NCBI GenBank assembly: GCA_035048485.1
Contig: CM068585.1
Span: 13,311,501 to 13,375,500, forward strand
Reading direction: 5' to 3'
DNA length: 64,000 nucleotides
Source of the DNA: Pteria penguin
Taxonomy: Eukaryota > Mollusca > Bivalvia > Pterioida > Pteriidae
The notes under the pieces are model-generated. The model saw nothing but the letters and a program-made list of their open reading frames with translations, was not told the origin of the DNA and did no database searches. The translations under genes and the position numbers were made by a program. Positions 11,530-23,055 of the stretch are shown piece after piece. Each line of letters opens with the position of its first letter. Positions within the stretch are counted from its first letter, which is position 1.

Positions 11530-13194
11530 CAAAAGGCCCAAGTGGGCCTATATCGCTCACCTGAGTACCTAGATGATCAGTCATGCAGGTAGGAAGAATT
11601 CATTTATTTTTGCATTACTGTGACTAAGTCAACAGAAATGTTGAAAATATGTCAAATTTTATTTCAGACCAGAATAAAAATCAACACTTTTTTGCACATC
11701 TATTCAGGTGATTTTGATATTAAGCATTTGTTTTGTCTCTGCAAGATGTGATTCAGGGCAGCAAGTTAGTCATTTTCTTTAGGTGGGGCCTTTTGTGGAC
11801 TGATTTCAAGTCTGGGTCATAAACAACAAATGTTTCAAATATTGTCCAGATCCAACTTAAAATGGCCTAATTTCATATGCTGAGTGTTGAGAAACATCTA
11901 AAAACTTATTTAGATGTGTAAAGAAATGAAAAAAAAATTTTGACCACAGCGGGATTTGAACCGCTACTCTCCATATTTTAATTACCAAGTAGTATATGTA
12001 CCATTGTGAGACCCATTTTTTAGACTTGGTGGCACCATATGTTGACCAATTCGGATGAAATATAAAAATTGATAAAGGACCTATAGTATTTCATGTATAC
12101 CATGTTTCATTAAATTCTTTCATGTGGTATGACAGCAGAAGTTAAACATGTGAAGAATTGTTCCTATACACCCTCATTTGGAAGTCTTAAAAAATTCATA
12201 GAAAATCCAAAAATGGAGATATTGACAAAATTCTTTCAAAATAACATTCCTTACCATAATTATGATCAAAATAGTCCATAAAAAATCATCATTATCAATT
12301 AACTAGGAAATATGACACTTTTATGCCTTGAAATCACCAAGTCCAAAGAAATGTCGACATAATTTCCAAAATTTGATTTTGGAAGGGAACCAAAATGACA
12401 AGACTTCTTCACTCATCCCTCTAGATCATTTCTATGCATTCTGATTGTTTCTGTATACAGCCAGTATGAAGAAGAAGATTGTCAAAGGAGGGTACTCTTT
12501 TGTGACCTACTTTTGACTATGGTGGCGCCACCTGTAAAGAGGTCTTGACGAAAACTACAGAATTTGAAGGGGATCATAAGTAATTTATTTCTAATAAGAT
12601 TTATGAAAATCCTTCAAACAGTTTTGCAGAAAAAGTTGAAAACGTGAAAAATGGCCAACCACCCCCCTTCTTTTGGAAGTCTTAAAAAATTCATAAAAAA
12701 TAAAAAAATTGACATATTGACAAAATTCTTTCACAGTAATATTGCTTACCATAATTATGATCAAATTAGGCCAAAAGAACTCATCATTATCAATTAACTG
12801 AAAAACATGACACTTTTCTGCATTGAAATTACTAAGCCCAAAAAAATGTCGAAAAAATGTCAAAACTTTGATTTCAGAATGGAACCAAAAATAACAACAC
12901 TTCTTCACACATCCCTCTAGATCATTCCTATGCATTTGGTTTGTCTCTGTATGCCCCCAGTCTGAAGAAGAAGTTTGTTAAAGGAGGGTACCCTCTGTGA
13001 CCTACTTTTGCCTGTGGTGGCGCCACCTATTGACGGATCTGGACGAAAAAGAACAACACTTGTAGGGGACCATGATTATATCATGCATACCAAGTTTCAT
13101 TGAGTTCTGTTCAGCGGTTCTGAAGAAGAAGTCGAAAATATGAAAAGTTAACAACGGACGTACCACAGACTACGATTGATCACAATAGCTCACA
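11530..13194 (+). mobile_element. Second Helitron/Helentron-like copy, 3'-truncated
   Basis: It begins with the same GGCCCAAGTGGGCCTATATC and TCACCTGAGTACCTAGATGA left end as the 6.2-kb element and follows it through most of its body, with internal deletions. It stops after ATTGATCACAATAGCTCAC, in the first arm of the terminal hairpin, and runs directly into a LINE fragment, so the hairpin and CTAA end are missing. Confidence 0.75.
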
Positions 13195-13290
13195 GAGCAC
13201 CAACATGGATTCAGAACAGGCCACTCTTGCCTAACAAGACTCAAGACATCATTGATAATTGGACCAACAAACCGAACAACTATAACTAGA
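13195..13290 (+). pseudogene. LINE reverse transcriptase fragment (part 1)
   Basis: From 13195 the frame reads EHQHGFRTGHSCLTRLKTSL, the well-known motif at the start of the fingers region of CR1/Jockey-type LINE reverse transcriptases (pattern QHGF..G.SC.TQL). The frame is lost after about 30 codons where a tandem-repeat block is inserted. The continuation is found at 15315. It is a dead fragment. Confidence 0.75.
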
Positions 13291-15310
13291 GCTGTCCTAA
13301 TGGGACAAATACCCCCCATGGCAACAAAGTTGAAACATGCAATTATTCATCCCATGATACATTACTAATATATATATATATAAGTGTAATGGATGTCCCA
13401 TTTTTGTGCATTTTGAGGTATAATCAATGAAAACAATTTGGTTTGTGTGCACTCTGACCTTGAACTTGTAGATATGGTCTTGGTTCAAGGTTATTACACA
13501 TCCTTGGGTTATGGACAACAATTGTGAAAAATATAGTCTTCCAGCAACGTATGGCCCAGACAAGAATTCTGACATGTGTGCATTGTGACATTGACACTGT
13601 AGATATCATCTTGGTTCAAGGTCATGACACACCCTTAGGGCATGGACAATAGTTGTGTAAAACATTATCTCCCTCCAAATTAAAAGGAAGAATTTACGAC
13701 TCGGACAAGAATTCTAGCTATGTATGCACTGTGACCTTAACCTTGAAGATATGACCTTGGTTCAAGGTCATGACACACCCTTGGGTTATTAACAACAATT
13801 GTGTAAAATTTGATCTCCCTTCTAAGTAAAAGGAAGATGTTATGACCCGGACAAATTTCAGACAGACACACAGACGGACAACGTGCACTGTACAATGTGA
13901 TCATTTGGATCATAAAAAACAATGGTGTGAAATATTATTCAGACCCTACACAGCAGTAAAAAGCTACATGTATGACCTGTACAAGGATTTTGAAAATGCA
14001 TGCACTGTGGCCTTGACCTTGAAGATATGATCTTGAGTCAATTTTATGACACATCCTTGGGTCATGGACAACAAATGTGTGATATATTATCCAAATCCAT
14101 ATTGGCAGTAAGAAGTTATGGCCCCCACAAGGATTCTGGCTGTGTGTGAACTGTGCCCTTGACCTTGAAGATATGACATTGGGTCAAGGTCATGACACAC
14201 CCTTGTGTCATGTACAATAATTGTGTGAAATGTTATCCAGAAACAACACAGAAAGATTTCGAGCAAGTGTTTACTGTTACTGACAACACACTCCTTACAA
14301 TGTGATACATGCCTTTGGATCATAGAAAACAATTGTGTGAAATATTACCCAGACCCTACATACATGTAGCAGTAAGGAGCTATGACCGGTATAAGGATTT
14401 TGAAAATGTGTGCACTGTAGCCTTGACCTTGGAGATATGATCTTGAGTCAAGGTCATGACATACCCTTGGGTCATGGACAACAATTGTGTGAAATATTAT
14501 CCTGGATAATAATCCAACTTGGCAGTAAGAAGTTATGGCCCGGACAAGAATTTTGAATATGTTTGCACTGTGACCTTGACGATATGATTTTGGGTTAAGG
14601 ACATGACACATCCTTTGGTCATCGACAACAATTGTGTGAAATATTATCCAGATCCAATAAGGGGATAAGAAGTTATGGCCTGAACAAAAATTTTTGCTAT
14701 GTGCACACTGACCTTCACGATATGACCATGGGTGAAGATCATAACACACCCTTGTGTCATGTACAATAATTGTGTGAAATGTTATCCAGATCCAAAATAG
14801 TAGTAGGAAGTTGTGACCTGGACAAGGATTTATGACCAAGTGTATATTGTGACCTTGGAGATATGATCTTAAGTCAAGGTCATGACACATCCTTCGGTCA
14901 TGGACAACAATTGTGTGAAATATCATCCTGGATAATAATCCAACTTGGCAGAAAGAAGTTATGGCCTGGACAAGGATTTTGGCTATGTATACACTGTGAC
15001 CTTGACGATATGACCATGTGTCAAGGTCATGACACACCCTTGGATCATGGACAACAATTGTTTGAAATATTATCCAGATCCGATAAGGAGATAAAAAGTT
15101 ATGGCCCAGACAAAACTTTTTGCTATGTGTGGACTATGACCTTGACCTTGAAGATATGACCATGGGTCAAGGTTATGACACACCCTTTGGTCATGTACAA
15201 CAATTGTGTGAAATATTATCCAGATCTGACAAGGGGGTAAGAAGTTTTGGCGCGGACAAATGTGAACAGACAGACAGACTGAGACAGACTTTGTTTGCGG
15301 TGTAATATTA
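13291..15310. repeat. Tandem array of diverged ~145-bp units inserted in a LINE
   Basis: The block starts GAGCTGTCCTAATGGGACAAA (13291) and contains about a dozen diverged units with TGACCTTGACCTTGAAGATA, TCAAGGTCATGACACACCCT, GACAACAATTGTGTGAAAT and AAGAAGTTATGGCC. It ends at GAACAGACAGACAGACTGAG (15262). Minus-strand frames of up to 230 aa (14345-15037) are repetitive translations of the units and not a gene. It separates two halves of one reverse transcriptase, so it behaved as an insertion. Confidence 0.8.
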
Positions 15311-15314
15311 TAAT

Positions 15315-15785
15315 GTTGATGCAATAGATCTAAACTTCCAGAAGGTGTCTGACACAGTCCATCATAGACAGTTATTAGAAAAGTTGCATGGTTAAAGGAT
15401 ATCAGGACCCTTGTATAAGTGGATTGATTAATTGACTGATCATTGTTTACGTCACTCCACGATTTTTTCACGTATATGGTAACAGCATCTGTCTTAATCG
15501 GTGCATAGAAATATATTCCTTTGCAAAGTGCCCACCCGAAGCAGTGAGGGATCTTTATGTGCCATAAAAGCCTTGGCTTTTACTGTCTCATCCAAAAGAC
15601 AGAACACCAGTGCGCACAGGGTGGGAGACGAACCCGAACCTCTCGGGAATGAGCCGAAAACCTTATCCACTAGGCCACACTGGCTTATAAGTGGATAGAA
15701 AACTTCCTTACTGGACTGAAACAGAGAGTAGTAAGTGCTACATGTGTAAATGGTAAAGAATCACAATGGTCACCAGTAACAAGTG
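15315..15785 (+). pseudogene. LINE reverse transcriptase fragment (parts 2 and 3), split by a SINE
   Basis: From 15315 the frame reads VDAIDLNFQKVSDTVHHRQL, matching the palm motif D..YLDF.KAFDTVPH of LINE reverse transcriptases, then an in-frame TAA at about 15393 followed by GPLYKWI. A SINE occupies 15425-15685. After it the frame resumes as KWIENFLTGLKQRVV and CVNGKESQWSPVTSG, the conserved W...FL..R.Q.V.VNG..S.W..V.SGVPQ region. With the SINE and one target duplication removed the frame is continuous. It is not functional. Confidence 0.8.
15425..15685 (-). mobile_element. SINE S1 copy with an 11-bp target duplication
   Basis: TATAAGTGGAT at 15414-15424 and 15686-15696 brackets the element, which has interrupted the LINE frame. 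The body has the S1 landmarks (GCAGTGAGGGATCTTTATG, CTGTCTCATCCAAAAGACAG) and the tRNA-like head on the minus strand (GCCAGTGTGGCCTAGTGGAT). The tail side is GATTAATTGACTGATC. Confidence 0.9.
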
Positions 15786-15799
15786 GTATGCATGATTTA

Positions 15800-15975
15800 T
15801 GGTTTCTTGCTTGATAGGTGTTTTACTTCGCTTTCAACAATTTTTCAGTTATATCATGACATGGAAGCAAGAGGTGACCAATTAACCTCTTAAATGTAGT
15901 GGCACAATCTGGGAATCGAACCTGGATCGTCGGTGCCGCAAGCCAAGCGCTTAACCACTACACCAAGCCTGCCCT
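15800..15975 (-). mobile_element. Second type of tRNA-derived SINE (family S2)
   Basis: On the minus strand it begins GCAGGCTTGGTGTAGTGGTT, an A-box-like start, followed by AGCGCTTGGCTTGC and the B box GGTTCGATTCCCAGATTG. The acceptor ends do not pair, so it is a SINE head and not a tRNA gene. The body at 15815-15880 (CTTTCAACAATTTTTCAGTT) differs from S1. Confidence 0.65.
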
Positions 15976-15984
15976 TGGGATTTT

Positions 15985-16125
15985 CATTCCGTTTGCACAA
16001 TGTTAAAAGATCAATGTTTGGGCAAAAATTTAAACAAATTTTGGGAAAAATCAATTAATGAAATTTCTATTGGGAAGTGTTCTGATAACAGACCTGATTT
16101 GAAGATCCAAAAACAAAAACCAGTG
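15985..16125 (+). repeat. Dispersed repeat family R1
   Basis: Contains GATCAATGTTTGGGCAAAAA and GAAATTTCTATTGGGAAGTG, shared with 165-216 and, inverted, 11278-11425. No termini are resolved. Confidence 0.6.
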
Positions 16126-16254
16126 TAAAGTCTTAAATTTCTTTTTATTTTGGATGTTAATGTAAAGTTCTATCAATATATTCCTTTTCTTGATACATAA
16201 ATATTTGCTTTGAAAATTACTTGGATTACATCATGTACTTAGTACCTTCTATCA

Positions 16255-17221
16255 AATTCTAGCGAATTCGTTACATGGCGAATTTGGTATACTGTGATTT
16301 CGGCATCATCTGGTGATTTCAGCACCTTGATATGGCGAATTCGGCAATGATGTTTACTTTTTTATGAATTTGTTAATCTCCCTCTCACATTTTCAAACTA
16401 AATTCAACTTAGATTTGATATATATAAAGATTCAAATACATAATACATTATATTAAATAATCTGAAATGTAACCAAAATCATATGAACATAATAAGATAA
16501 AATACACTTATGTAGGTAATACAAAAACAAATAAAAAGGATGGAGGAATAAAATCAATCAGTCAATTCTATAAATCTTTTTTAAATTTTAAAAGGATCAA
16601 ATTTAAGATGAAAAGGAATACAAATTCATTCTTTTTAATTTTTAGTTGTGTGTGTGAGAGAGATTTTTGTTTGTTTTGTTTTGTTTTTTTTTTAATTTAT
16701 GATTTCAAATAGCAGTTAACATGTAACGTTACGTTAGGATCGTGCTTGAAAAAGACGGAAACGTATGTTTAGTACGCTATGATTAATATTATGTCATAAA
16801 AATTGCAATAATAGATCACAATAGTATTATTATGAGTGTTTCTTATTTCTTATGCTCTATGTGTGATAAACTAACTACTGGTACTTCTCATATTTCCTAT
16901 TGAGGCTACGTAATGGGGGAGATATTGGGAATGGAGACCTTCATTAAGTTGTGATTTGACTAATTTATCTTGCACATACACCTTTAAATACTGATATGCT
17001 AACTTGAAATATACCAATATATGCTACTCTCTATAAAAAGTGTACACTGATTAAATTCATTTATCATATAGAAAACTAGAAAAATAATTCAATTACTTGT
17101 CATCTTATTAATAACAAATTTAGTCTAATGCTTTTGTCCTTCTGTGCTTTAAATATATATAAATATTTATATATATACATGCTTTAAATATATATAAATA
17201 TATATATATATACATACATAC

Positions 17222-17267
<46 letters not shown>

Positions 17268-17535
17268 AACACAAAGATTTTCTATTTTAATTACAAATTC
17301 ATTATCAAATGATAATTTATTTATTCCATTTAAAGATTATCAATACATTCAATATTATACAAAATAAAAGTTTAAAACGAATAAATTGATATATAATAAT
17401 TTTTTTGATAATCAGGTGACGAAATTACCAATTCTATGCACTGAAATTACCAAGTACCAATATCACTAAGTTACTGAATTCACCATTTATCTATGTGCCG
17501 AAATCACCAAGTACCGAATTCACGTAGCTGTACCC
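16255..17535. mobile_element. 1.28-kb terminal-inverted-repeat element with a 10-bp target duplication
   Basis: CCTTCTATCA occurs directly before (16245-16254) and after (17536-17545). The left end has short blocks GCGAATTCGTTACATGG, GTGATTTCGGCATCA and GGCGAATTCGGCA. The right end has the same kind of block inverted (CCGAAATCACCAAGTACCG, GAATTCACGTAGC). The interior is very AT-rich and non-coding. A 9-10-bp duplication is typical of Mutator-like elements, so a non-autonomous MULE or foldback element is the best guess. Confidence 0.7.
17145..17265. repeat. (TA)n/(TATATA) simple repeat
   Basis: Two AATATATATAAATATTTATA-like imperfect palindromes followed by an almost pure TA run, inside the 1.28-kb element. 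Confidence 0.95.
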
Positions 17536-17545
17536 CCTTCTATCA

Positions 17546-18466
17546 TCTACATGTAAATATAATTGTCATTATTTGTTCTCACAGTGTGGTGATGTTGATC
17601 CAGGACCTTTATACACTCCATACTGTGGAGTTCATCCAGTAGAACAAGATACTTTGGTTCACGAGTTATTAACTTTAAGCGCAAGGATATGACTGCGCCA
17701 AAATAAGTAGTGCACCAAATATTCAGGTAATACATTATACATAAGCAAGACTGAACATAATGTATCAATGATTCAATGGCTTGGAACACCAAAAAATAAA
17801 CATGCAGGCTGAAACAAATACTTTATTCTGATGCACATTGTAGCATATTTCATAATACCAAGAAAGGGAAAGACCCGAGTGTAATGTTATGTAATTGTAA
17901 ACAAATCAATTAAACCAAAACAGCTGTTGTACGGATGATTGGCCAGCATGTCGCTATTACATTCAGACATAATTTACAGAAGACAAGGTGCAAAGCCAAG
18001 GTATTAATTGGCAAATTACATTGTTCACCTGTAAACTTATTAATGTGGTGATAGTGACTGAAATCAGAGACATATATACAGATATACACGTGTATATATA
18101 AACAATTTGAATTTAAGTTGTTTCTGCATTGCCATTGTCATAATAATTTCATGATTACATGTTACAGCAAGTTCCATCCCCTCTTAAATTTTTAATATAC
18201 TGTAATATCGACATGCTGACCACATGGAAATCTAAGTCCCTATCTAAGTAATTCTCCAAGTTAATTGTTTACATTATTTAAACTCGTGGGAATTTACCTC
18301 TACTCAGTACTTTAGAAGGCTGTTCATAAAATGAGGATACGGATTCGTATACGGATTTCAGTATAAAACACGTATGAGGATTATCCGTGTGGCTGTGGTC
18401 GCATGTTTTACTATTTTTATTTTGTGTTATTTATTTATTTATTTTGGGGGGGGGGGGTGGGTGGGT
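17546..18466. other. No gene or classified repeat seen
   Basis: AT-rich sequence. An 81-codon minus-strand frame at 17547-17792 has no recognisable features. A poly-G run lies near 18446. Confidence 0.45.
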
Positions 18467-18770
18467 ATGTAGTGTACTACCCCGGAACACTTTATTATTT
18501 TAGATAATTGATAATGACAGCTTTGCCCTTTCAGCGGCAAGCCCTTCTACAAAATTGTTTATATACATGTAGGTTCACTCCCACACACGGTCAGCCTAAT
18601 CTGTTATGATCGTATCAAATTCTTTATAAAACATGTGCATGCCATATACAATGTTCAGGTAGTTAGTAATAAACCGTTGAAGTGAAAACAAGTACTAGTG
18701 TTTTTATTCAGTGCTAGGAGCACGCAGTGCTTAGAGTATGAAATTAAGAAATAAGTGAGACATTACAGTG
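18467..18770 (+). repeat. Candidate 5' LTR of a Ty3/gypsy-type retrotransposon
   Basis: The stretch starts TGTAGTGTACTACC and ends ATTACA just before GTGGCGACGAGGATG, a primer-binding-site-like sequence common downstream of gypsy-type LTRs. It holds a TATA-like TTTATAAAAC (18621) and an AATAAA (about 18670). No matching 3' LTR is in the window, so the left boundary is a guess from the TG...CA rule. Confidence 0.5.
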
Positions 18771-18853
18771 GCGACGAGGATGAGAAAAATCTTATAATCA
18801 ATTAATCAAACGGATTAACATAATCTTTGCATTTGGACTAATTTGAAGAACAA

Positions 18854-19375
18854 TATGGCAAAAGCACTGCAATTAACTGCAATCAATTCTTTTGATGTCC
18901 ACTGAGATCAATCCAGTGTGTCTCAGATCGAGATGGGATAAATGGAAGAAAACATTCGATATAACTGAAAAATCTCAGAAACAAGCGTTGTTTTTACATT
19001 CTGCTGGCCCAGATGTACAGGATATTTTTGACACTCTACCTGACACTGGTGACGGTATAGACACTGCTAACGCAAAATTAAACGAATATTTTCAACCAAA
19101 GAGAAACATTGCTTTCGAAAGACATTTATTTCGAAGTGCAAAACAAGAACAAAGCGAGAAAATTGATGCCTTTGCAACAAGACTCAGAAAATTGTCTTAC
19201 TTGTGAATTTCACAACGCTGAAGACGACATCAGAGATCAACTTTTTGAAAAATGCCATTCCCCAAAGTTAAAAAAACGCCTTCTCAAAGAAAAAGAACTC
19301 ACTCTGAAAAATGCGTTAGACATCGCCAGGGCAAATGAAATAGTGCATGGAGGAGCAGGCAGGTCGATTTAAAGA
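18854..19375 (+). pseudogene. Degenerate gag of a Ty3/gypsy retrotransposon
   Basis: The frame opens MAKALQLTAINSFDVH, breaks at 18901, continues SRWDKWKKTFDITEKSQKQA with a capsid-like helical segment (ALFLHSAGPDVQDIF, AFERHLFR), breaks again near 19195 and continues as CEFHNAEDDIRDQLFEKC to a stop at 19370. The order and the WDKWKKTF and FERHLF patterns match capsid regions of gypsy elements of the Mag/K02A2.6-like type. At least two frameshifts make it non-functional. Confidence 0.75.
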
Positions 19376-19459
19376 CAGATTCTATACCACCTGCAAACGA
19401 GATCAATGCCGTAAAAGCTCAAGGCTTTAATAGAAAAGGACGCAAAGCTGATAACAAAA

Positions 19460-20700
19460 GCAAAGTCTAGCTTGTCCGAAATGTTCGCGTTGTGGGCGTT
19501 GTGGTCACATCGCAAAAGAAAGCATCATTACCAAAGACAAAGAATGTCACAAATGCGGGAAAACTGGACATTTTGAGAAAATGTGTCGCAGCAAAATTTC
19601 TAAACAGAGTTCTCGAGACGCCAGTCGAAGGAAAGGCAAAATAAAGAAAGGTAATATTCTCCAAATCGAGGAGGAATCAAGCGGATCTAGCGATGAATAT
19701 GCATACACCGTCGTCAAAGACAATCCAGGTATGACAAACATAAGAATAAACGATAACCCTGTAAACATGCTTATAGATTCAGGGGCAAGTTGTAACATTG
19801 TAAACATGAAAATATGGAAAGCCGTTCGTGGCAAGAAGGTGGGAGAAAAATTTGACAAATGCAATAAGAAACTCTACACATATGGCAGCAAATATCCATT
19901 GGAAATTGAGGGATCGTTCCAAGCGCAAATGAAATATGAGAACAAAGATACCAACGCTGAATTCATGGTTATAAAAGGAGAACATGTACCGCTTCTAGGG
20001 AAATCTACGGCAACCCAATTGGATCTCCTAAGAATTGACCCCTACAAGTCAATTCCATACAGGAAAACATGGATAACATGATTAATTCTCACCCGAAATG
20101 CTTCAAGGGCATAGGGAAACTCCAAGGATTCCAACTGGATATTAAGATAAACCCGGATGTTCAACCCGTGATACAGCCCGTACGGAGATTGCCTTTTACC
20201 GTCCGTAAATCCGCAGAGAAGAAACTCAAGGAACTTGAGGAGATGGACATTATAGAAAAGGTAGAAAATCCGTCGTCGTGGGTCTCCCAGCTTGTCGTAG
20301 TTCCTAAAAGAAATGGTGAAGTCCGAATTTGTGTGGATATGCGGAGAGCAAATGAAGCTGTATTAAGGGAACGCTATACCCTATATCTACTGTTGATGAA
20401 ATACTAGAAGAGATGAATGGTAGTACTGTATTTTCTAAACTCGATTTACGATGGGGATATCACCAAACAGAGCTTAGTGAGAGGTCAAGAGAGATCACTA
20501 CATTCGTCACGCATATTGGGAGATATCGATGCAAAAGACTGTTGTTCGGAATTTCATCAGCTAGCGGAATCTACCAAAGAGTCATATCGCAAGTCATTCA
20601 GGGATGCGAGGGAGCACGAAATCTGTCCGACGATATCATAGTTTACGGAAAGGATCAAAATGACCACAACAACAAGCTTAAATTAAGCTGTACTAAAACG
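19460..20700 (+). pseudogene. Degenerate nucleocapsid-protease-reverse transcriptase of the same gypsy element
   Basis: Cysteine knuckles (second one CHKCGKTGHFEKMC, CX2CX4HX4C) are followed by a retropepsin-like aspartic protease with the catalytic triplet in NMLIDSGASCNIV, then reverse transcriptase with PSSWVSQLVVVPKRNGEVR, VFSKLDLRWGYHQ and the active-site segment SDDIIVYG. Frameshifts occur at about 20050 and 20385. The sequence ends abruptly after about 20700, before the RT thumb, RNase H and integrase, where the duplicated segment A begins. The element is dead and 3'-truncated. Confidence 0.85.
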
Positions 20701-21318
20701 ACTACATATATTACCTAATATACTTTTGGAATTTTGAACAAAAAGGTTTAAAGTAGTAGTATCAAAACAGTTTGTATTATTTTGAATTACTTTTAATTTT
20801 CTTGCAGTTTCTTACTAATTTCTATGAAAACTTTAATTCAAACTTCATATCTACATAATTAGTGATAACAATTTCAAACATGACCTGTTGTCTTTATTTA
20901 TCTTTAAGTAATCATTTTGTTGTACAATTAACCTTTAAAAATATCGTAGAAAATATGTTTTTATGAAGTTATGCCCATCTCGTCTCTTATTTTTGGAGGT
21001 TAATCGTACAACCTAAGACACTCTTGTTTCAGACAAATGTATGAAATTATAGATGATAACATGGAATTAAAATATGAATCAATGACTTAAAAGGCTTTAA
21101 TCGGTATAACTTGACTTAAAAGATATTTTTGTATGCTTCATTATATGTATCATTGTTTGGTATAAGTTTATAAATACGTCTTAGAATACTATTTCTTCAA
21201 TGATCATTTATAATTATAATCAGAGGAAATACTGGTAAATTTTTAAATTTTCTTTTCGGTAGATTTTACGATCTTTTCGGTAAATTGAACCTCTCTCGTA
21301 ATCCCTTCTATACTATCG

Positions 21319-21381
21319 CATTCGGAACAACCTCGCCCTTTACTTGTACCTACGTAAGAAAAGGTCGAGGATGTCCGAATG
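21319..21381 (+). mobile_element. 63-bp micro-MITE with a 9-bp target duplication
   Basis: ATACTATCG lies at 21310-21318 and 21382-21390. The element begins CATTCGGAACAACCTCG and ends CGAGGATGTCCGAATG, giving ~22-bp imperfect terminal inverted repeats around a ~20-bp centre. A second, inverted copy lies 216 bp downstream. The 9-bp duplication suggests a Mutator-like transposase acted in trans. Confidence 0.8.
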
Positions 21382-21597
21382 ATACTATCGCGTACAGCAA
21401 GGTTTCTAAAAATAAACTAAACATTGAGCACAACATCGCTCTTTTTTATATGTCAACATGTAACGTCAACGATTATTTAGCATAACTGACGTGCCCTGTG
21501 TTTATTCATATCTATAAATAGCGCCGCAACGATGATGTCATAATTTTCTGCTCTTATAAAAGAACAAAACATTTCACGATAATATGTACAAAGGATG

Positions 21598-21665
21598 CAT
21601 TCGGACATCCTCGACCTTTTCCTGCGTAACGTAGGTACAAGTAAAGGGCGAGGTTGTTCCGAACG
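21598..21665 (-). mobile_element. 68-bp micro-MITE, inverted copy, 9-bp target duplication
   Basis: CAAAGGATG lies at 21589-21597 and 21666-21674. The element begins CATTCGGACATCCTCG and ends CGAGGTTGTTCCGAACG. Apart from a few bases it is the reverse complement of 21319-21381. Each copy has its own unrelated 9-bp duplication, so the pair arose by two insertions and not by one hairpin element. Confidence 0.8.
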
Positions 21666-22797
21666 CAAAGGATGTGAACGTAACTTATTTGTCAAGCGTT
21701 TTAATGACCTTTAGTGACCAAGATGATATCTAGTAAACAAAGTAATACCGCAATTAATCAGAGTACTTTACAGGGCAGCAGTAAATCACAGTGTTTTCTC
21801 CAAAGTTAAATCAATAAATGGGCCGGCTCGTGGACCCCATTGAATTTAGACCCACCAGGTCTGCGGGCTGCGATCAAGATTCCACAGATTTTTCATGTTG
21901 AATTGTGACCCTAGAGACGGGGGTCATTGTATTACGACCCTACCCACGGATAAAATTTTGACCCGCCGTTGAATTATGACCCCACCTTCACAGTTTCAGC
22001 TTACTGTGTAGATATAGATACAAATCTATCCGTTTCCTCCTGAAAATGTAAAACACAAAGAAATTGATACTATGTCACTTTGGTAATCACAAAAGAGTAC
22101 CACAATGGACATCAATTCCTCCCTATTGCCATACCGTCCGCAATGAGGTTAGGGGTATACTAGAATCACCGTGTCTGTCTGTCTGTCTGTCTGTCTGTCT
22201 GCCTGTCTGTCGCCCACATTTGGGCTTCCGGACCGTAACTTCTCTCCCTTTTCATCTATCTTCATGGCACTTGGTACACGGACTCCCCATGAGTCAAGGA
22301 TGATCGCGTGGATCTAAAGGCGGACGACAAACCCCCTTCTAACGTACAGTTTGGTCAAACGCAAATGCGTTGAATGGGAGATTTTTAAAAAATATTTTTC
22401 ACTCGTTATATGTAATATACTAGATCTACTTTTCATAAATAAGTACCCATGCTTTAAAGATCCTGTATCATGATACAAACTGAATACTAGTATGTAAAAT
22501 TGTAAAATAAGGAAGTAAACATCCACATTTCTGTTTAATCCAAGTTAGTAAAGCCAAAAGTAAAGGCAAATTAAACTTCAATAAAATATAAATTTATTGA
22601 CTTCTTATTACAATGCATGTAATAATAAAGTCTTCACCGGAACAAATAAAAAAAGAAAAAGAATAAAGTCAATTCTGTGATGATGATTCATACATTTGCA
22701 TACACTTGCTCATAATTACACGTGCAACATATATAGAAAAGCCTACATGTACCTCGAAACGAGCCACGGACGACCGAAAACGTCGTTAACCTTATAA

Positions 22798-22864
22798 TGA
22801 GCGACAGAAGATACGAACCAGCGACCTTCCGATCAAGAGTCCGATACGCTAACCACTCATGGCG
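22798..22864 (-). other. tRNA-like sequence (Lys-CUU-like), not a canonical gene
   Basis: On the minus strand it reads GCCATGAGTGGTTAGCGTAT (A-box like), an anticodon-arm-like TCGGACTCTTGATCGGA with CTT in the loop, and GCTGGTTCGTATCTTC (B box). The anticodon stem has a G-G mismatch and the acceptor stem does not pair well, so it is a pseudogene or SINE-like remnant. Confidence 0.5.
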
Positions 22865-23055
22865 TTTTTTTTTTTTTTTTTTGTAATTTTAAAAGCTATA
22901 ACATATTTTCATAGTATAAGGATTTTTCGATTAGGGTTCTTATTTATGGTGGGTAGTATATCTTAAATGTAAATGTTATCTATATTACCTATATGTGTCC
23001 AACATGCAGTCGGGTATATGGACAATGTTTACACATGAGAGGCTGATTTCTGCCA

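Noticed and set aside
14345..15037. 230-aa minus-strand frame rich in CHDLD and SYLQG motifs
   Set aside because: The motifs are the periodic translation of the ~145-bp DNA repeat (CATGACC, GACCTTG); no domain and no gene context.
21285..21485. 66-aa plus-strand frame and its minus-strand partner at 21477-21695
   Set aside because: They are readings of the two inverted micro-MITEs and adjoining sequence.
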